A DNA stretch of 64,000 nucleotides, taken from positions 61,120,727-61,184,726 of the forward strand of contig JAKGHH010000007.1 in assembly GCA_022828595.1 (NCBI GenBank), in the 5' to 3' direction. Made by a program: the position numbers and the translations under genes. Shown in pieces: positions 12,001 to 24,000 of this stretch (the first letter of the stretch is position 1; each line of letters opens with the position of its first letter). Source of the stretch: Nelumbo lutea. Its lineage: Eukaryota; Streptophyta; Magnoliopsida; Proteales; Nelumbonaceae. Under the pieces are notes generated by a model. The model searched no databases, was not told the DNA's origin, and worked only from the letters and a program-made list of their open reading frames with translations.

Positions 12001-15000
12001 TTATAACTTGGCCAGCTGGGCATTTATTGAGGGAGTCAGTTATACTGTAAGAAGAGTATAAGAAGGGGCTTTGGGGGATGGGGGAGGGAGGTTTTGGTTG
12101 AGTGAAGAATACTGTGAGTGATTGGGAGAGCCGGCGGTCTCTCGAAGAACCGACCAACTGTTAATGTTCTTGTTTTCTTCTGAATGAATACCAGTTCCTT
12201 TGTTGATATTCTAGTGGTGTGGATTCTGCTGTGAGTCTGCAAATTGCGTGTCAAGTTTATGGGACTTAACAGTGGTATCAGAGCGCGTCTTTCCTCGGCC
12301 ATGGTGACAGCTAAGGAAGTGGCATTGCAGGTGGAGAGTTTCGAAGAACGCTTGATGAAGTGGATGGCTTACGTGATGAGATAACAGCTGGACTTTCGAA
12401 GATCTTATCTCTGGAAGAAAGCGTTCAAGATTTGGTGAGACGTTTTGATCTGTTGCTTCAGCAACAGGCCTATTCAGCTCCTTTGTCTACGACTGACATT
12501 GTTGTGTGGCTGACAAAGGGAAGAGTGCGGCATTTCCGACGTCTTCCTCGATGCCGGTGCCAGAACATACTCCTGATTCATTTCCTTGGAAGTTGGAGTT
12601 ACCTAATTTTGATGGGGAAAATCTAGACGGCTGGCTTTTTCGTGCGGAGCGTTATTTTGAGATTAATGGATTGCTTCTGGCAGAGCGTCTGCGAGCTGCA
12701 GTTGTCTGTTTAGAGGGTGATGCATTGGCATGGTATTATTGGGAGGATGGTCGGCAACCTTTTCGTAGTTGGGCAGAATTCAAGGAACTCCTTGAACGTT
12801 TTCAGTCAACTTAGGAGGGAAACTTGCAGGAGCAGCTTCTATCATTACGTCAATCCACTACTGTTAAGGAAAATCGTCGCCAAATCATGGTGCTCTTTGC
12901 CCCCTTACGTGACCTGCCAGAATCAGTCCTTGAAGCAGCATTTGTTAATGGGTTGCACGACCCTTTCCTGAATGGTGCCATGAAGCGGGGTGACTGGTAT
13001 AGAACCAAAGACTTGGTACCTAAGGGCTCTGATTGGATTGTCAATGAAATGAAGAAATCTGGTCTTCGAGGCCGTGGTGGAGCTGGTTTTCCATCTGGCC
13101 TGAAGTGGTCTTTCATGCCAAAAGTATCTGATGGCCGTCCTTATCTTATTGTCAATGCTGATGAGAGTGAGCCAAGAACATGTAAGGACAGAGAAATTAT
13201 ACGCCATGACCCACATAAGCTACTAGAGGGTTGCCTGATTGTAGGGGTTGGTATGCGGGCCACTGTTGCTTATATCTACATAAGGGGAGAGTATGTAAAT
13301 GAGCAGAAAAACCTTGAGAAGGCAAGGAGGGAAGCTTATCAAGCTGGACTTGGAAAAAATGCATGTGGATCTGGATATGATTTTAATGTTCATATCCACT
13401 ATGGAGTTGATGCTTACATTTATGGAGAAGAGATGGTGTTGATGGAAAGCCTTGAAGAAAAACAAGGAAAACCAAGGTTGAAGCCTCCTTTTCCAGCTAA
13501 TGCAAGGCTATATGGATGTCCAACAACTGTTACAAATGTTGAAACTGTGGCTATTTTCCCCACCATTTTAAGGCATGGTCTTGAATGGTTTGCTAGTTTT
13601 GGCAGGAAGAACAATTATGGGACAAAGCTATCCTGTGTCTCAAGCCACGTGAATAAGCCTTGTACAGTTGAAGGGGAGATGAGTATTCCATTGAAGGAAC
13701 TGATAGAGAGGCACTGTGGAGGAGTTAGAGGTGGATGGGATAATTTGCTTACAGTGATACCAGGGGATTCTTCTGTTCCACTGATTCCAAAGCACATATG
13801 TGATGATGTGTTGATGGATTATGATGCACTCAAGGCTGCCCAAACGGGTTTGGGGACAGCTGCTGTAATTGTGATGGACAGGTCAACTGATATTGTGGAT
13901 GCAATTGCTAGTCTCTCTTCTATAAGCATGAAAGTTGTGGGCAGTGCACACCATGCATGGAGGGGACAGGATGGCTGTGGATGATCATGGAGAGGCTGAA
14001 GGTTGGAAACGCGAAGTTGGAGGAAATAGACATGCTTTAAGAGGTGACAAACCAAACACACCATCTGTGCATTGGGCGATGCTCAGTGCGCGGTGTGCGT
14101 CCATCCACTATGCCCGAATTTACTGGTTTGGAAATGCTTATTCATTGGCAGGGCCTACCTGATTTTGAAGATTCTTGGGAGCCTTTTGGCTTGCTTCGAG
14201 ACCAATTTTCTCATTTTAACCTTGAGGACAATGTTAGACTTTGGGTGGCGGGTAACAATAGGCCCCCAATTAATCTTATGTATGCCAGGAAGGGGAAATG
14301 TCAGCTTTCGACTAAGGGGGGAAATAATTGAACATTGGGGCAATTAGGCTGGAGGAATAAGAAGAGTCTTGGTGCATTTATAGCTATGTCAGTTAGGAAT
14401 AAGAAGAGTGTAGGGCATATATAACTAGGCCAGCAGGGCATTTATTGAGGGAGTCGGTTATGCTGTAAGAAGAGTATAAGAAGGGGCTTTGGGGGATGGG
14501 GGAGGGAGGCTTTTGGTCGAGTGAAGAATACTGTGAATGATTGGGAAAGCCAGCGGTCTCTCGAAGAACCGACCAACTGTTAATGTTCTTCTTTTCTTCT
14601 GAATGAATACCAGTTCCTTTGTTGATATTCTAGTGGTGTGGATTCTACTGTGAGTCTGCAATTTGCGTGTCAAGTTTCTGGGACTTATCAGATACATTAC
14701 AGCTTGGTGAAGAGGAATGTCAATTCATTTGCGGATGGGTTGGCCAAACAAGGGGTGAATAGGGAGTCGATCTTTTGGGCTAATTTTTAATTTTCTTTCA
14801 TTGTATTCACAATTTTCTTATTATTAATGAAGCTATTGTTATTGATCGAAAAAAAAATGGAGGAAAATAATGGACATTCTACCCATTTTTTGTAGAGGCT
14901 TAAGCCCCATCCTTGGGAAGGGTGATAGGCTGTCCTTTTGGAAAGATCCCTATTGTGGAAATACTCCTCTTTCAGAGATATTCCCACATCTATTCTAGTT

Positions 15001-18000
15001 AGAAGACCATCAAGATGCAGTGGTTGCTAATTGTTTTTGTGAACTGAAGTCAGAGCAAGAAGAAAACAGATCTAGGGGTGTCAAGAATGATCGACCCCCA
15101 CCTCAAAGAGTTTCTTTTATATTAAAGAGATAAAAAGTATGTACGGTTACAAGAATGCCCTTACAGGGCTGAAAGATAAAAAGAACAAATAAAATAATAA
15201 GAACTATGATACTGTACAACAAGGACTACTCTAATAATGTACATCAAGATATATCTTCACACTCCCCCTCAAACTGATGCGTAGACATCAGCATTAGTTT
15301 GCCCACAAGAATGAGGTGTCGACTCTTAGTCATGGCCTTGGTGAAGATGTCGGCAATCTGCATGTGAGAGGCAACCTGAGGAAGAGATATAGAGCCTACA
15401 ACAAGGAGGTCTCTAATAAAGTGACAATCCACCTTGGTATATTTAGTCCTCTCATGAAAGACTGGATTAGATGCAATCTTGATAGCACTAGTGTTGTCGG
15501 CATATAGAGGGATAGGAGTAGGAAGAGAAATACCAAGATTAATGAAAAGTGACTTTAGCCAAACAATCTCGCTACATGCAGAAGACATAGCTCTACACTC
15601 GGCTTCAGTGGAAGACTTAGAGACAGTTTGTTGTTTCTGGTATTTCCAGGAGATGAGAGAGTCACCTATGAAGACGCACCACCCAGTAGTGGATCGACAA
15701 GTGCCAGGGCAACCAGCCCAATCAGCATCAGCATAAACCCTCAATTGTATGGATGATGAGGATGATGCAGTGAACCGTAGTCACATGAGGTTGTCTCGGG
15801 GCAGAAACATATTGATTGACAACCCGAACAACATGTGAAATATCAGGCTTGGTCATAATAAGATAGATCAAAGAGACAACAAGATGATGGTACAAGGTAG
15901 CATCAAGAAGGATGAGGCCTTCGGATTTATATAGCTTGACATTCAGCTCCAGGGGGGGTATCAACATGCTTCTCATTAGTGATTCCAGCTAGTTTGACAA
16001 GATCAAAGGCGTATTTTTGTTGACAAATAAAATACCCTCAATTGCTACGATGAACCTCCAAACCTAAGAAGTGAAAGGACCCAGGTCCTTCATGTGAAAT
16101 GAATTATGAAGGACTTCAGCTCACAAATGTCATCATGGTCATCCCCGTTAGGAGCATGTCATCAACATATAATAGAAGAATAGTAATACTTGGGGTCTTC
16201 TCTTAACAAAGAGGGAGTAGTCAGACCAAGCCCTGGGTGCTTGCTTCAGGAGACAGACACGTGAAGGATCACTACAATATCCAGGCGGAGGTTTCATGTA
16301 GACTGTCTCCTTTAATTCACCATGAAGGAATGCATTTTTCACATCTAATTGGTAAATAGTCCAGGAATAAATAGCAGAAATGGCCATAAGAGTCCGAACT
16401 GTGGTGATCTTAGCAATCGGGGCAAATGTTTCTTCATAATCAATCCCATATTCTTGACTGTATCCTTGGGCAACTAACCAGGCCTTATATCGATCAGGAG
16501 AGCCATCTGATTTCAATTTGATCGTATAGACCTAATGGCTTCCAACAATAGAAGCATCTAGAGGATCTGGCACAAGATCCCAAGTATCATTCTCATGGAG
16601 GGCTTGAATTTCGGCATTCATAGCTTCTTTCCACTAAGAACTTCTAATGGCTTGTTGATAAGATCTAGGGATATCTGTGGAAGAAAGTACAGCAGAAAAG
16701 CATCTAGAGGATCTGGCACAAGATCCCAAGTATCATTCTCATGGAGGGCTTGAATTTCGGCATTCATAGCTTCTTTCCACTAAGAACTTCTAATGGCTTG
16801 TTGATAAGATCTAGGGATATCTGTGGAAGAAAGTACAGCAGAAAAGGAACTATGGTTTGAAGGCAAACCATAGCGGTCAGGAGGTCGGGAGATACGAGTA
16901 GAACGACAAAGTGGAATAACCGAACTACTATATGAAATAGGAGGATCTTGGGTCAAGGTATCACTTACAGAGGATATCTGAGATGAATGCTCTGGACTAG
17001 GTGGAAGGGGGGTTGTAGGCGCAAGAGCTGAGACACGTAGCTGCTTGCAGGTGAAGACAAGAAGATCTCTCTCAATTAAGGAAGTAGTAGTGTCATTTGA
17101 ATCAAAGTCCTACAAAACAGAGATGGAAGGAGCAGACAATCTAGCAACCCCAACAAAGGAGATATGTTCAAGAAACACAACATTTCGAGAAATCCGAATA
17201 CGACGAATAGCAAGATCATAACACAAAAATCATTTGTGGTCAGGGCTATATCCCACAAAGGCACACATAGTAGACTGAGCAGTTAATTTAGATCGTTCAC
17301 AAACAGAAAGATGAACAAAACAAAGACATCCAAAAACATGGAGGCTAGAGAAATATGGGGGATAACCAAAAAGTTTTTGGAAGGGAGAGGTGTTGCCTAG
17401 AATCAAGGATGGAAGAAAATTGATCAAATACATGGTTGTACTGGCTGCTTATACCCAAAATGAAGTTGGAGTATGAGACTCTTGTAGTAATGTCGGCACA
17501 ACACTGAGAATGTGTTCGTTCTTCCATTCAGCTACACCATTCTATTGTGGAGGGTCTAGGCAGTTGTGTTGAGACTGAATTCCATGACGACTCAAGTATG
17601 CCAGGAAGTCTCCATCTCTATATTCTCTCCTTGAATTTGAGCGGAGGATTGTCACATTGCACTTGAATCGATTTTGCACCATAGTATGAAACAATTTAAA
17701 TGCACCAAAGACTTCTGGTATATCTGGTATTTTTTGTGTCGCAAAAAATAAATCCAAGTATATCTAGTACAATCATCTATAAATAATACGAAATATCTAT
17801 ACCCCAATCGTGAAGTAATAGAAGCAGACCAAACATCACTATGTATTATCTCAAAAGGTTTAGTGGCATGTTCGGATATATGAAGAAATGGTAAAACATG
17901 ACTTTTACTCAAACAACATGTAGTGCAAGAAACATCAAAAGTATCAACAAGGGGAATTTTATTCTTAATCAAACCAGAGTCAAACAAAATTTTTAATTTT

Positions 18001-21000
18001 TGGGAATATGGATGACCTAATCGTTTATGCCATAAATCCCAAACATTATTTCTATAACTCAACAGAGAATCAGACAAAAAAGAACTAAGTAAAGCTGAGG
18101 ATGCCCCCGGTTGAGACTTCTTGAACTCCAACACAAATAGACGGTCCAACCTATGCCCCTTCCCTTTCACCTTCCTAGTGTACCGGTCCTGTATCAAGCA
18201 ACCATCATGAGAAAAGGTGAGAACATTTCCTTCATCAACAAGTTGGCCAACAGAAATCAGATTAGTAGTAAGGTTGGGTACTAAGAGGGTTTTGGAGAGA
18301 GGAAAGGATCTGGTTGGTGACAGTTAGAGGGACAGATCATTACTACCAATGATGTCCAACTTTTCACCATTAGCAGTAATAATATGTTTATGGTGAATTT
18401 TAGTGGTAGGGATTGGGTGGTTGAGGTAGGCTCCTGTCATATGGTTGGTGGCACCTGAATCTATAATCCAAGCATGTGAAGGGAAAGAACAATATGCAAA
18501 GAACTTACCAGACAAGCCAATAGCAGAGAAAGTAGAGGAAATAGCATAAGATACTAGTTGTCGAACCCTTTCTTCATCCATGGCACCTGTTGATTCACCT
18601 TTCACTGAAGACTCACCCTTGGTAGATACAGTGTCTGTTGTTGGTCCATCTGTTGCCTGATAGGCCTGGGGTTGAGTCTTTTTCTGAGAGCCCTTAGCTG
18701 GTTGGACTGGACAGTCTAGAATGATGTGACCATGTTGCTTGCAATAGGTACACACATTCTTCTTCTTACAATGAGATGCAATATGTCCAAAACCCTTACA
18801 CTCATAGCACTGGGTTTTGAAGAGATCCTTGGGGGTTGGCTTCTTACCCCCATGAGCAACAAAGGCTGTTTCAATCCCAACTTCAGCCATCTTCCCATCA
18901 AACCCGGTTGTAGTGAGAAGAAGTCTAGTCTCTTCTCTCAGAAGTCCCCCTAAAACAAAATCCATATCTAGAAGTGTTCCCCTACTCAGAATGTTGCGCC
19001 TAATTATCTCATATTCAGGTCTAACTCTCATCAAGAACTGAGTCACCTTTCTCTTCTCAAAGTGCTTCTGAAGATATTTCACACACTCCACTGGATCCGA
19101 GGGTTCAATGTGAACAATCTAATATTCAGCCCATAAATCAAGAAAACCAGAATAATACTCCTATATCCTCCAATCTCCTTGGCTGTAAGAGAATATTTCT
19201 GATTCTATATGATATTGCTTAGTTATGTTGGATTGTTGATAAATTTTTCTGGATACATGTACATCTCATATGTTGTTTTCATTCTCCTCATAGGTACAGA
19301 TGTGTGATAGTCAATAGAACTCAGCTGGTTTGGTGACCGTTCCTTTCAAATATCCTTCTAAACCCTTTCCCTCAACATAAAAGTCGAAGTGGAATTTCCA
19401 CACCCCATAGTTCTGCCCATTCATCTTTACAGGAATGATATCACCTCTGTCTAAAGCCATTACAGCAAGGAAATAGCACAAATAGGGTTCCGCTGAAGTT
19501 TAAAGAAACTAATCTGAAGTAAAACTTGATCTAAAGACAAGTTAAATAGGCTGTGATCAATCCAAGAAAGTCAAAAAACTGAGATAGAAATCCCTTACTT
19601 TCACCAGAGATTGTTTAAGATCCAAAACAAAGAAAAGCTGAACACACGGTCCAGAAAAGGAAAGTCTGGGCGCAGCCGCCAAGAAGAAGAGTCCAGATCT
19701 CTCTCAAAACTTCACGGATCTCCGTAAAAATTTCAGAATATGTTGAGAAGGGCTTGGCGACAACTCCTTTCAATTCTTGCTACAAACAGAGGTCAAACGA
19801 GAGAGATCCAATAAAATCTCTCTCTCTCTGGGTGCGTAGAAAACAAAAGAGGAGTTCCTGGATAGATCAAAACAGTTCTGGACCACTCAGCAGAGATGTA
19901 GGTTGTCAATAGATCACGAAGACAAGATGGATTAGAGAGAAGGAAGATCAAAGAGCAACCTGCTCTGATACCATGTGAACTGAATTCAGAACAAGAAGAA
20001 AACAGATCTAGTGGTGTCAAGAATGGTCAACCCCCACCCCTAAGAGTCTCTTTTATGTTAAAGAGATAAAAAGTATGTACAGTTACAAGAATGCCCTTAC
20101 AGGGCTGAAAGATAAAAAGAACAAACAAAATAATAAGAACTACGATACTGTACAACAAGGACTACTCTAATAATGTACATCAAGATATATCTTCACAGTT
20201 TTGAGGTGATGGGGAACTCAGTAGCCTGGTGCCCTTCTTTCAGAAGGAATTTTCAGGATTGGGAAATTCCTGTCCTGGCTGATCTGCTCGAACTGCTCTC
20301 TCCCTTCAACCCCTAATCTGCTCAAATAAGACAGTTGGTCCTAGACTTGTAATACAAACGGCCTCTTTTCAGTCAAGTCATTTGCCACTCACATGACAAT
20401 GAGTACTTCTGAAGATATCCTGCTTCTAGAATCTGGAATCCAACCTCTCCCTCAAAAATCAATGCTCTAGTGTGGGTTGTAGTTCTAGACAGATGTTTAA
20501 CTAAAGCCCACCTATGTAAGAAAGGGTTCATATCCAAGACCAGAGGTGTGTATTATGCGGTCAAGGAGTGGAAGATAACAGTCATCTGTTTATGCACTGC
20601 TCAATTTCAGCTAGAATGTGGAATCATTTTCTTGGTTCGAAGGGTCTTGCCTAGTCAATGCTAGATTTGGTGAAGGAAATGTTGTGGAGCTGGGGATTAC
20701 AAGGTTTGTCGAAGCTTGCTTCAGTTGTGTGGATGTCCATTCCAGCTATAGTCATCAACACCATTTGTGAAGGGATGGGAGATCCATCATATGGATGGTC
20801 GAACCCTATAGGAAGGTTGGGTGAAATTTCAAAAATTTCTTTACTCCCATCTGGGAATCGTATTCCCAATTTAGAAAACTGCATATTCAAGGTTCGTTAT
20901 TGTAACCAAACCGGACCAAATCTGAAACCAAGATTAGGGAGGGATATACCTGATATGGAATCCACGCAAAAATCTCCTCCCAATGCAGGTGTTCACGCCC

Positions 21001-24000
21001 AAAGAGTGTACCAAATCCTCCCTCTGTTGAAGATGACACAGCTTAGGATGAGGCAGGATCAGCAGGTAGTTCTTCACCAAGAACCTCTGATTTTTCAGCA
21101 AGAATCGAATAGGGTAGTGAGCACAACTTTAGAATTGTTTCTTTTAGCAAGAAACAATATCAAGATCAAATCTTGGAAATCAAACAAGGTAGGGCAGCAA
21201 GAGCAGAGAGAAAAAGAATTAAAGGCAGAAACAGTCAAACTGAGTTGTCTTCTGTAGTGTTTTGGCCTCTTTTTCAGATCCGCCCTGCTCTCTATTTATA
21301 GCCTTAAAGAGACAACCTCCTAATCTGATTAGGAGTCTCCTGATCCAAATCTTTATTTGGATCTGAACTCTTTAAGTGATAAGGATAATCCCTTATCTTA
21401 TCTGCAGTTCAAGATCAGCTTATTCCTAATCAAATTAGGAGTTCCCTGATCCAAATCTCTATTTGGATCTGGACTCTTTAAGTGGATAAGAGTTGTCCTC
21501 TTATCCTTATCTGCTGATCCAAACCTAGATCCGCTCCTATTTAATTAATCCAATTAACCCAGTTCAAAATGGGCTTTAGGCCCATTAAGCTTTCAGGCTC
21601 ACTTCCTTTTAATGTTGGCTAGTTTGGCTCTCTTTGTGTGGCGTGGGACCCTATCATTGATCTACACATCAGCCACATGAGTTCAGCCTAGCCTCTGTTA
21701 CGAGGCCTGGCCGAATTCACTACTGAATATAGTGAACCCCTGAGTCCATCACTATGGGCTCTTAATGGGCCCAACATTTACAATAAATGGTCATTGGGTC
21801 CAGCCATCTTATGAAGGCCCAAGGATTGTGGGCAGATGCAAGATTAGCCCATTAGGTATAACCCTCAATGGTCTTACACTTAACCTCTCAGCCCTTAATG
21901 ATCAAACATTGCCCGACAAGAGAGGACCTCTCCCTCGATTGCAAGGTACGGTGCTGCACTCTCTACTCACATGGATCATGGGAATTAAAACTTTTTGCAA
22001 ACAATTTATGAAACCATAAAATATAAGTATATCTCTATATAATTATATGTTACAAAACCAAATTTCAAACACATTTGAAATCCAGTACCAGCAGTTTAGG
22101 TTTCCATAAAAAAGAGTGCATTTCCCCGATAAATCACTTTGTCCAACAAAGGGGTTGATTCTGTCGCTATGATCACCCACTCAGATGAATTCTCGGACTA
22201 TCCCTACATACCCAAGTTTTGACCCCCTCTAAGGATCTCACTGATTGGCACATCAAAGACAGTTCAATCTGACGCCTAGTGCAATATCATAATCAAGTCT
22301 AGGGGTCAGGTGTAACATTTCAGTTTTGCCCATCTGTCTCCAAGGTCCAGGGCAATACTAGAATTTGGTCTGGTTCAGGGTTTCATGAAAACCCACACTG
22401 CATGTACCTCAGGTCTCACCCTGGCAGTTGAGACAAGCCACCCCAACCAACTTGGCGGCACATCAGTGTCAGCCTTGGCAGGATAAATCTCCCCAAATCT
22501 ATCCAACGGCTATGAAAATTCTAAACTAACACGAGTCTCATATATGTCCAGTTTAAGGGCATTACACAGAAACACACCACATAACATGAATCAAATATGT
22601 ACTTTATTCATTTACAATAAATGTGAGAATGTACATCATGCAGAGCTAAGGGCATACACTGTCTAACAATTTGGGCAAAAAGGAACAAAAGACTATTTCA
22701 GAATATTTATAAGGATCCGGAAGACCTGATATCCATTTCTGTTGGAAAGCTGATTTCTTGGGTCTCAGCTTCAAAGGGAATCCAGGCAGCTGAGTTGAGG
22801 GCTAGGCTGAACTCTAGGAGCCTATGGCATCTATAATCTTGTTATGTTTGGGCTGTTTCCCCATGTAAGGTGTTTAGTTGGGGGGCTTTTGTACTAGTGT
22901 TTTCTATCAATAAAATTTTACATTACCTTCTCTTAAAAAAAAAAAGCTAATGGGCCAGTACTAGTGCACAAACACCAATAAAAGGTAATTTAGAAGTTAA
23001 TTGACTATCACAAAGGTGTAAAACACATGAGAATGTATGAAAATGTTGGTAGCTAGAAAAGGCATCCCTGGGCCAAGGTGCAAGGTAACCCAGGCATGTG
23101 CGTTTTGAAAGGAGCTGCCCTTGGATTGAAGAGAGGTGCAGCCTGCACACCTGGGCATATGTGAGGCTTGGTTCCCAGTTCCTATAGCACTAATTTTCTT
23201 GGGATAGAGCATATGGAGTGCCCATTGAAACCCTAGTTGGAGTTAGGGTTCTGTCTTATATTCCATGAAAAAAGGCCTTTGTTATATATGATGCTTTCTA
23301 GTATCTTCTACCCTAATGCCATTATTCTAACAAAAAAAATTCCTTAAGCTAAGAGAATGTCCCTCAATGGTGTAGTTCTTGTATCTTCTACCCTGTTTCT
23401 TGTGCTTAGGGTTTGCCTCCGGTTACCTCTTCCCAAATTCCATCAAGAATCATATCATGATCTTTTCTGGTTTTCTAAACCTCAGCTTTGCCTATTTTGA
23501 TGTCCCATCCCTTGTTGCTTAGCTATCTTTCTAGCTATCTGGTTTGTGATTAGAACCTCATAAAGCTTTCAGAAGCCATTACTACCTTTTAAATACTTTC
23601 AATTTTTATTTTTTATTTTTTCTTGGGCAGATGGTTGAAGAAGCAGGTGGGGCTGTTACACGCATGGATGGTGGAAAGTTTTGTGTGTTCGATAGATCTG
23701 TATTGGTTTCCAATGGTCTTCTACATGCAAAGGTCAGTCCATACCAACTTATATTGGAATTAAAATTCCATGGAAGCTTTGGTTTCTACTTCTGTGTATA
23801 TGGCTGTGATCCATTGTAAATGTGAGTGGTCGAAACTATTGCATGGCAAAGTTGTGTATGCATCAGTACTACAGGCAGTGAGCTTGGGTGTCTTCTGTAT
23901 TGTTAAAAATAGTTCCCTACTATGCTTTTTCCCACCAGTTATAGTTGGATTTTTCAAAGGAGTCCCTGATACTCCTTAACCAGTGAATGTGAGAGGTCCA

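Larger units (their letters stand above)
11837..14690 (+). mobile_element. Gypsy (chromodomain) LTR retrotransposon carrying a captured host cDNA
   Basis: The element is 2854 bp. It has two 435-bp LTRs (11837-12271 and 14256-14690), TGATA...TATCA ends (the 3' LTR start is mutated to CA), and perfect 5-bp target duplications GATAC at 11832-11836 and 14691-14695. The primer-binding site TGGTATCAGAGC follows the 5' LTR at 12273. Internally it has a gag fragment (about 12301-12950), about 1.13 kb of NDUFV1 coding sequence (about 12950-14083), and the last part of an integrase chromodomain ([16 protein letters not shown] near 14133-14180). Protease, RT, RNase H and the integrase core are absent, so it must have moved with proteins supplied by another element. 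The LTRs differ at roughly two dozen positions by eye, so the insertion is not recent. Confidence 0.92.
11725..14857 (+). mobile_element. LINE RNase H 3' end, split by the Gypsy element
   Basis: Two parts, 11725-11836 and 14696-14857, flank the Gypsy insertion. Joined across one copy of the GATAC duplication, the frame reads [20 protein letters not shown], then AKQGV, a stop and a poly(A) near 14849-14857. The restored frame is strong evidence for the insertion boundaries. Confidence 0.8.
15038..20197 (-). mobile_element. Full-length Copia LTR retrotransposon, degenerate
   Basis: The element is 5160 bp. LTRs of 224 bp (19974-20197 as 5' LTR, 15038-15261 as 3' LTR) begin TGTGAAGATAT and end CAGTTCACA on the minus strand. 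They differ at about a dozen positions by eye. Perfect target duplications GTTTT lie at 15033-15037 and 20198-20202. The primer-binding site TGGTATCAGAGCA is directly inside the 5' LTR and the polypurine tract is at 15262-15275. The order gag, protease, integrase, RT, RNase H is Copia type. Stops, frame changes and a 146-bp tandem duplication (16555-16700, 16701-16846) inactivate it. It lies antisense to the host gene. Confidence 0.95.
14858..22945 (+). mobile_element. L1-like LINE fragment, interrupted by a Copia and a 1.9-kb LTR
   Basis: LINE pieces at 14858-15037, 20203-20767 and 22674-22945 join into one zf-RVT region. Across the Copia gap the frame reads VVANCF then [17 protein letters not shown]. 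Across the LTR gap it reads [10 protein letters not shown] then [11 protein letters not shown]. The piece ends with AATAAAATTTTACATTA and an A-run at about 22935-22945. Stops are scattered. It follows directly on the poly(A) of the preceding LINE. Confidence 0.8.
6323..23630 (+). other. 17.3-kb intron of the IMPL1-type gene
   Basis: The donor is CTG|GTAGTC at 6322/6323. The acceptor is TTGGGCAG|ATG at 23630/23631, preceded by a T-rich tract. The intron carries a stack of LINE fragments and three LTR elements with target duplications, plus small repeats. Stretches with nothing recognised: 6323-6650, 7889-8402, 8675-8955, 9456-9950, 10926-11260, and 22965-23600. Confidence 0.88.

Noticed and set aside
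11910..12271. Starting the Gypsy LTR at TGAACA after AAGGGGGGAAATAAT
   Set aside because: Similarity between the two LTR copies continues upstream to TGATAGG, where the 5-bp GATAC duplication sits exactly; the G-run is inside the LTR.
12824..13984. Treating the 386-codon frame as a host NDUFV1 gene
   Set aside because: It begins in retrotransposon gag, lacks introns, targeting peptide and C terminus, has a frameshift and an altered conserved Cys, and lies between LTRs with target duplications.
20658..21257. 199-codon frame as a gene
   Set aside because: It starts in LINE sequence and crosses the LTR boundary at 20768; no family fits the second half.
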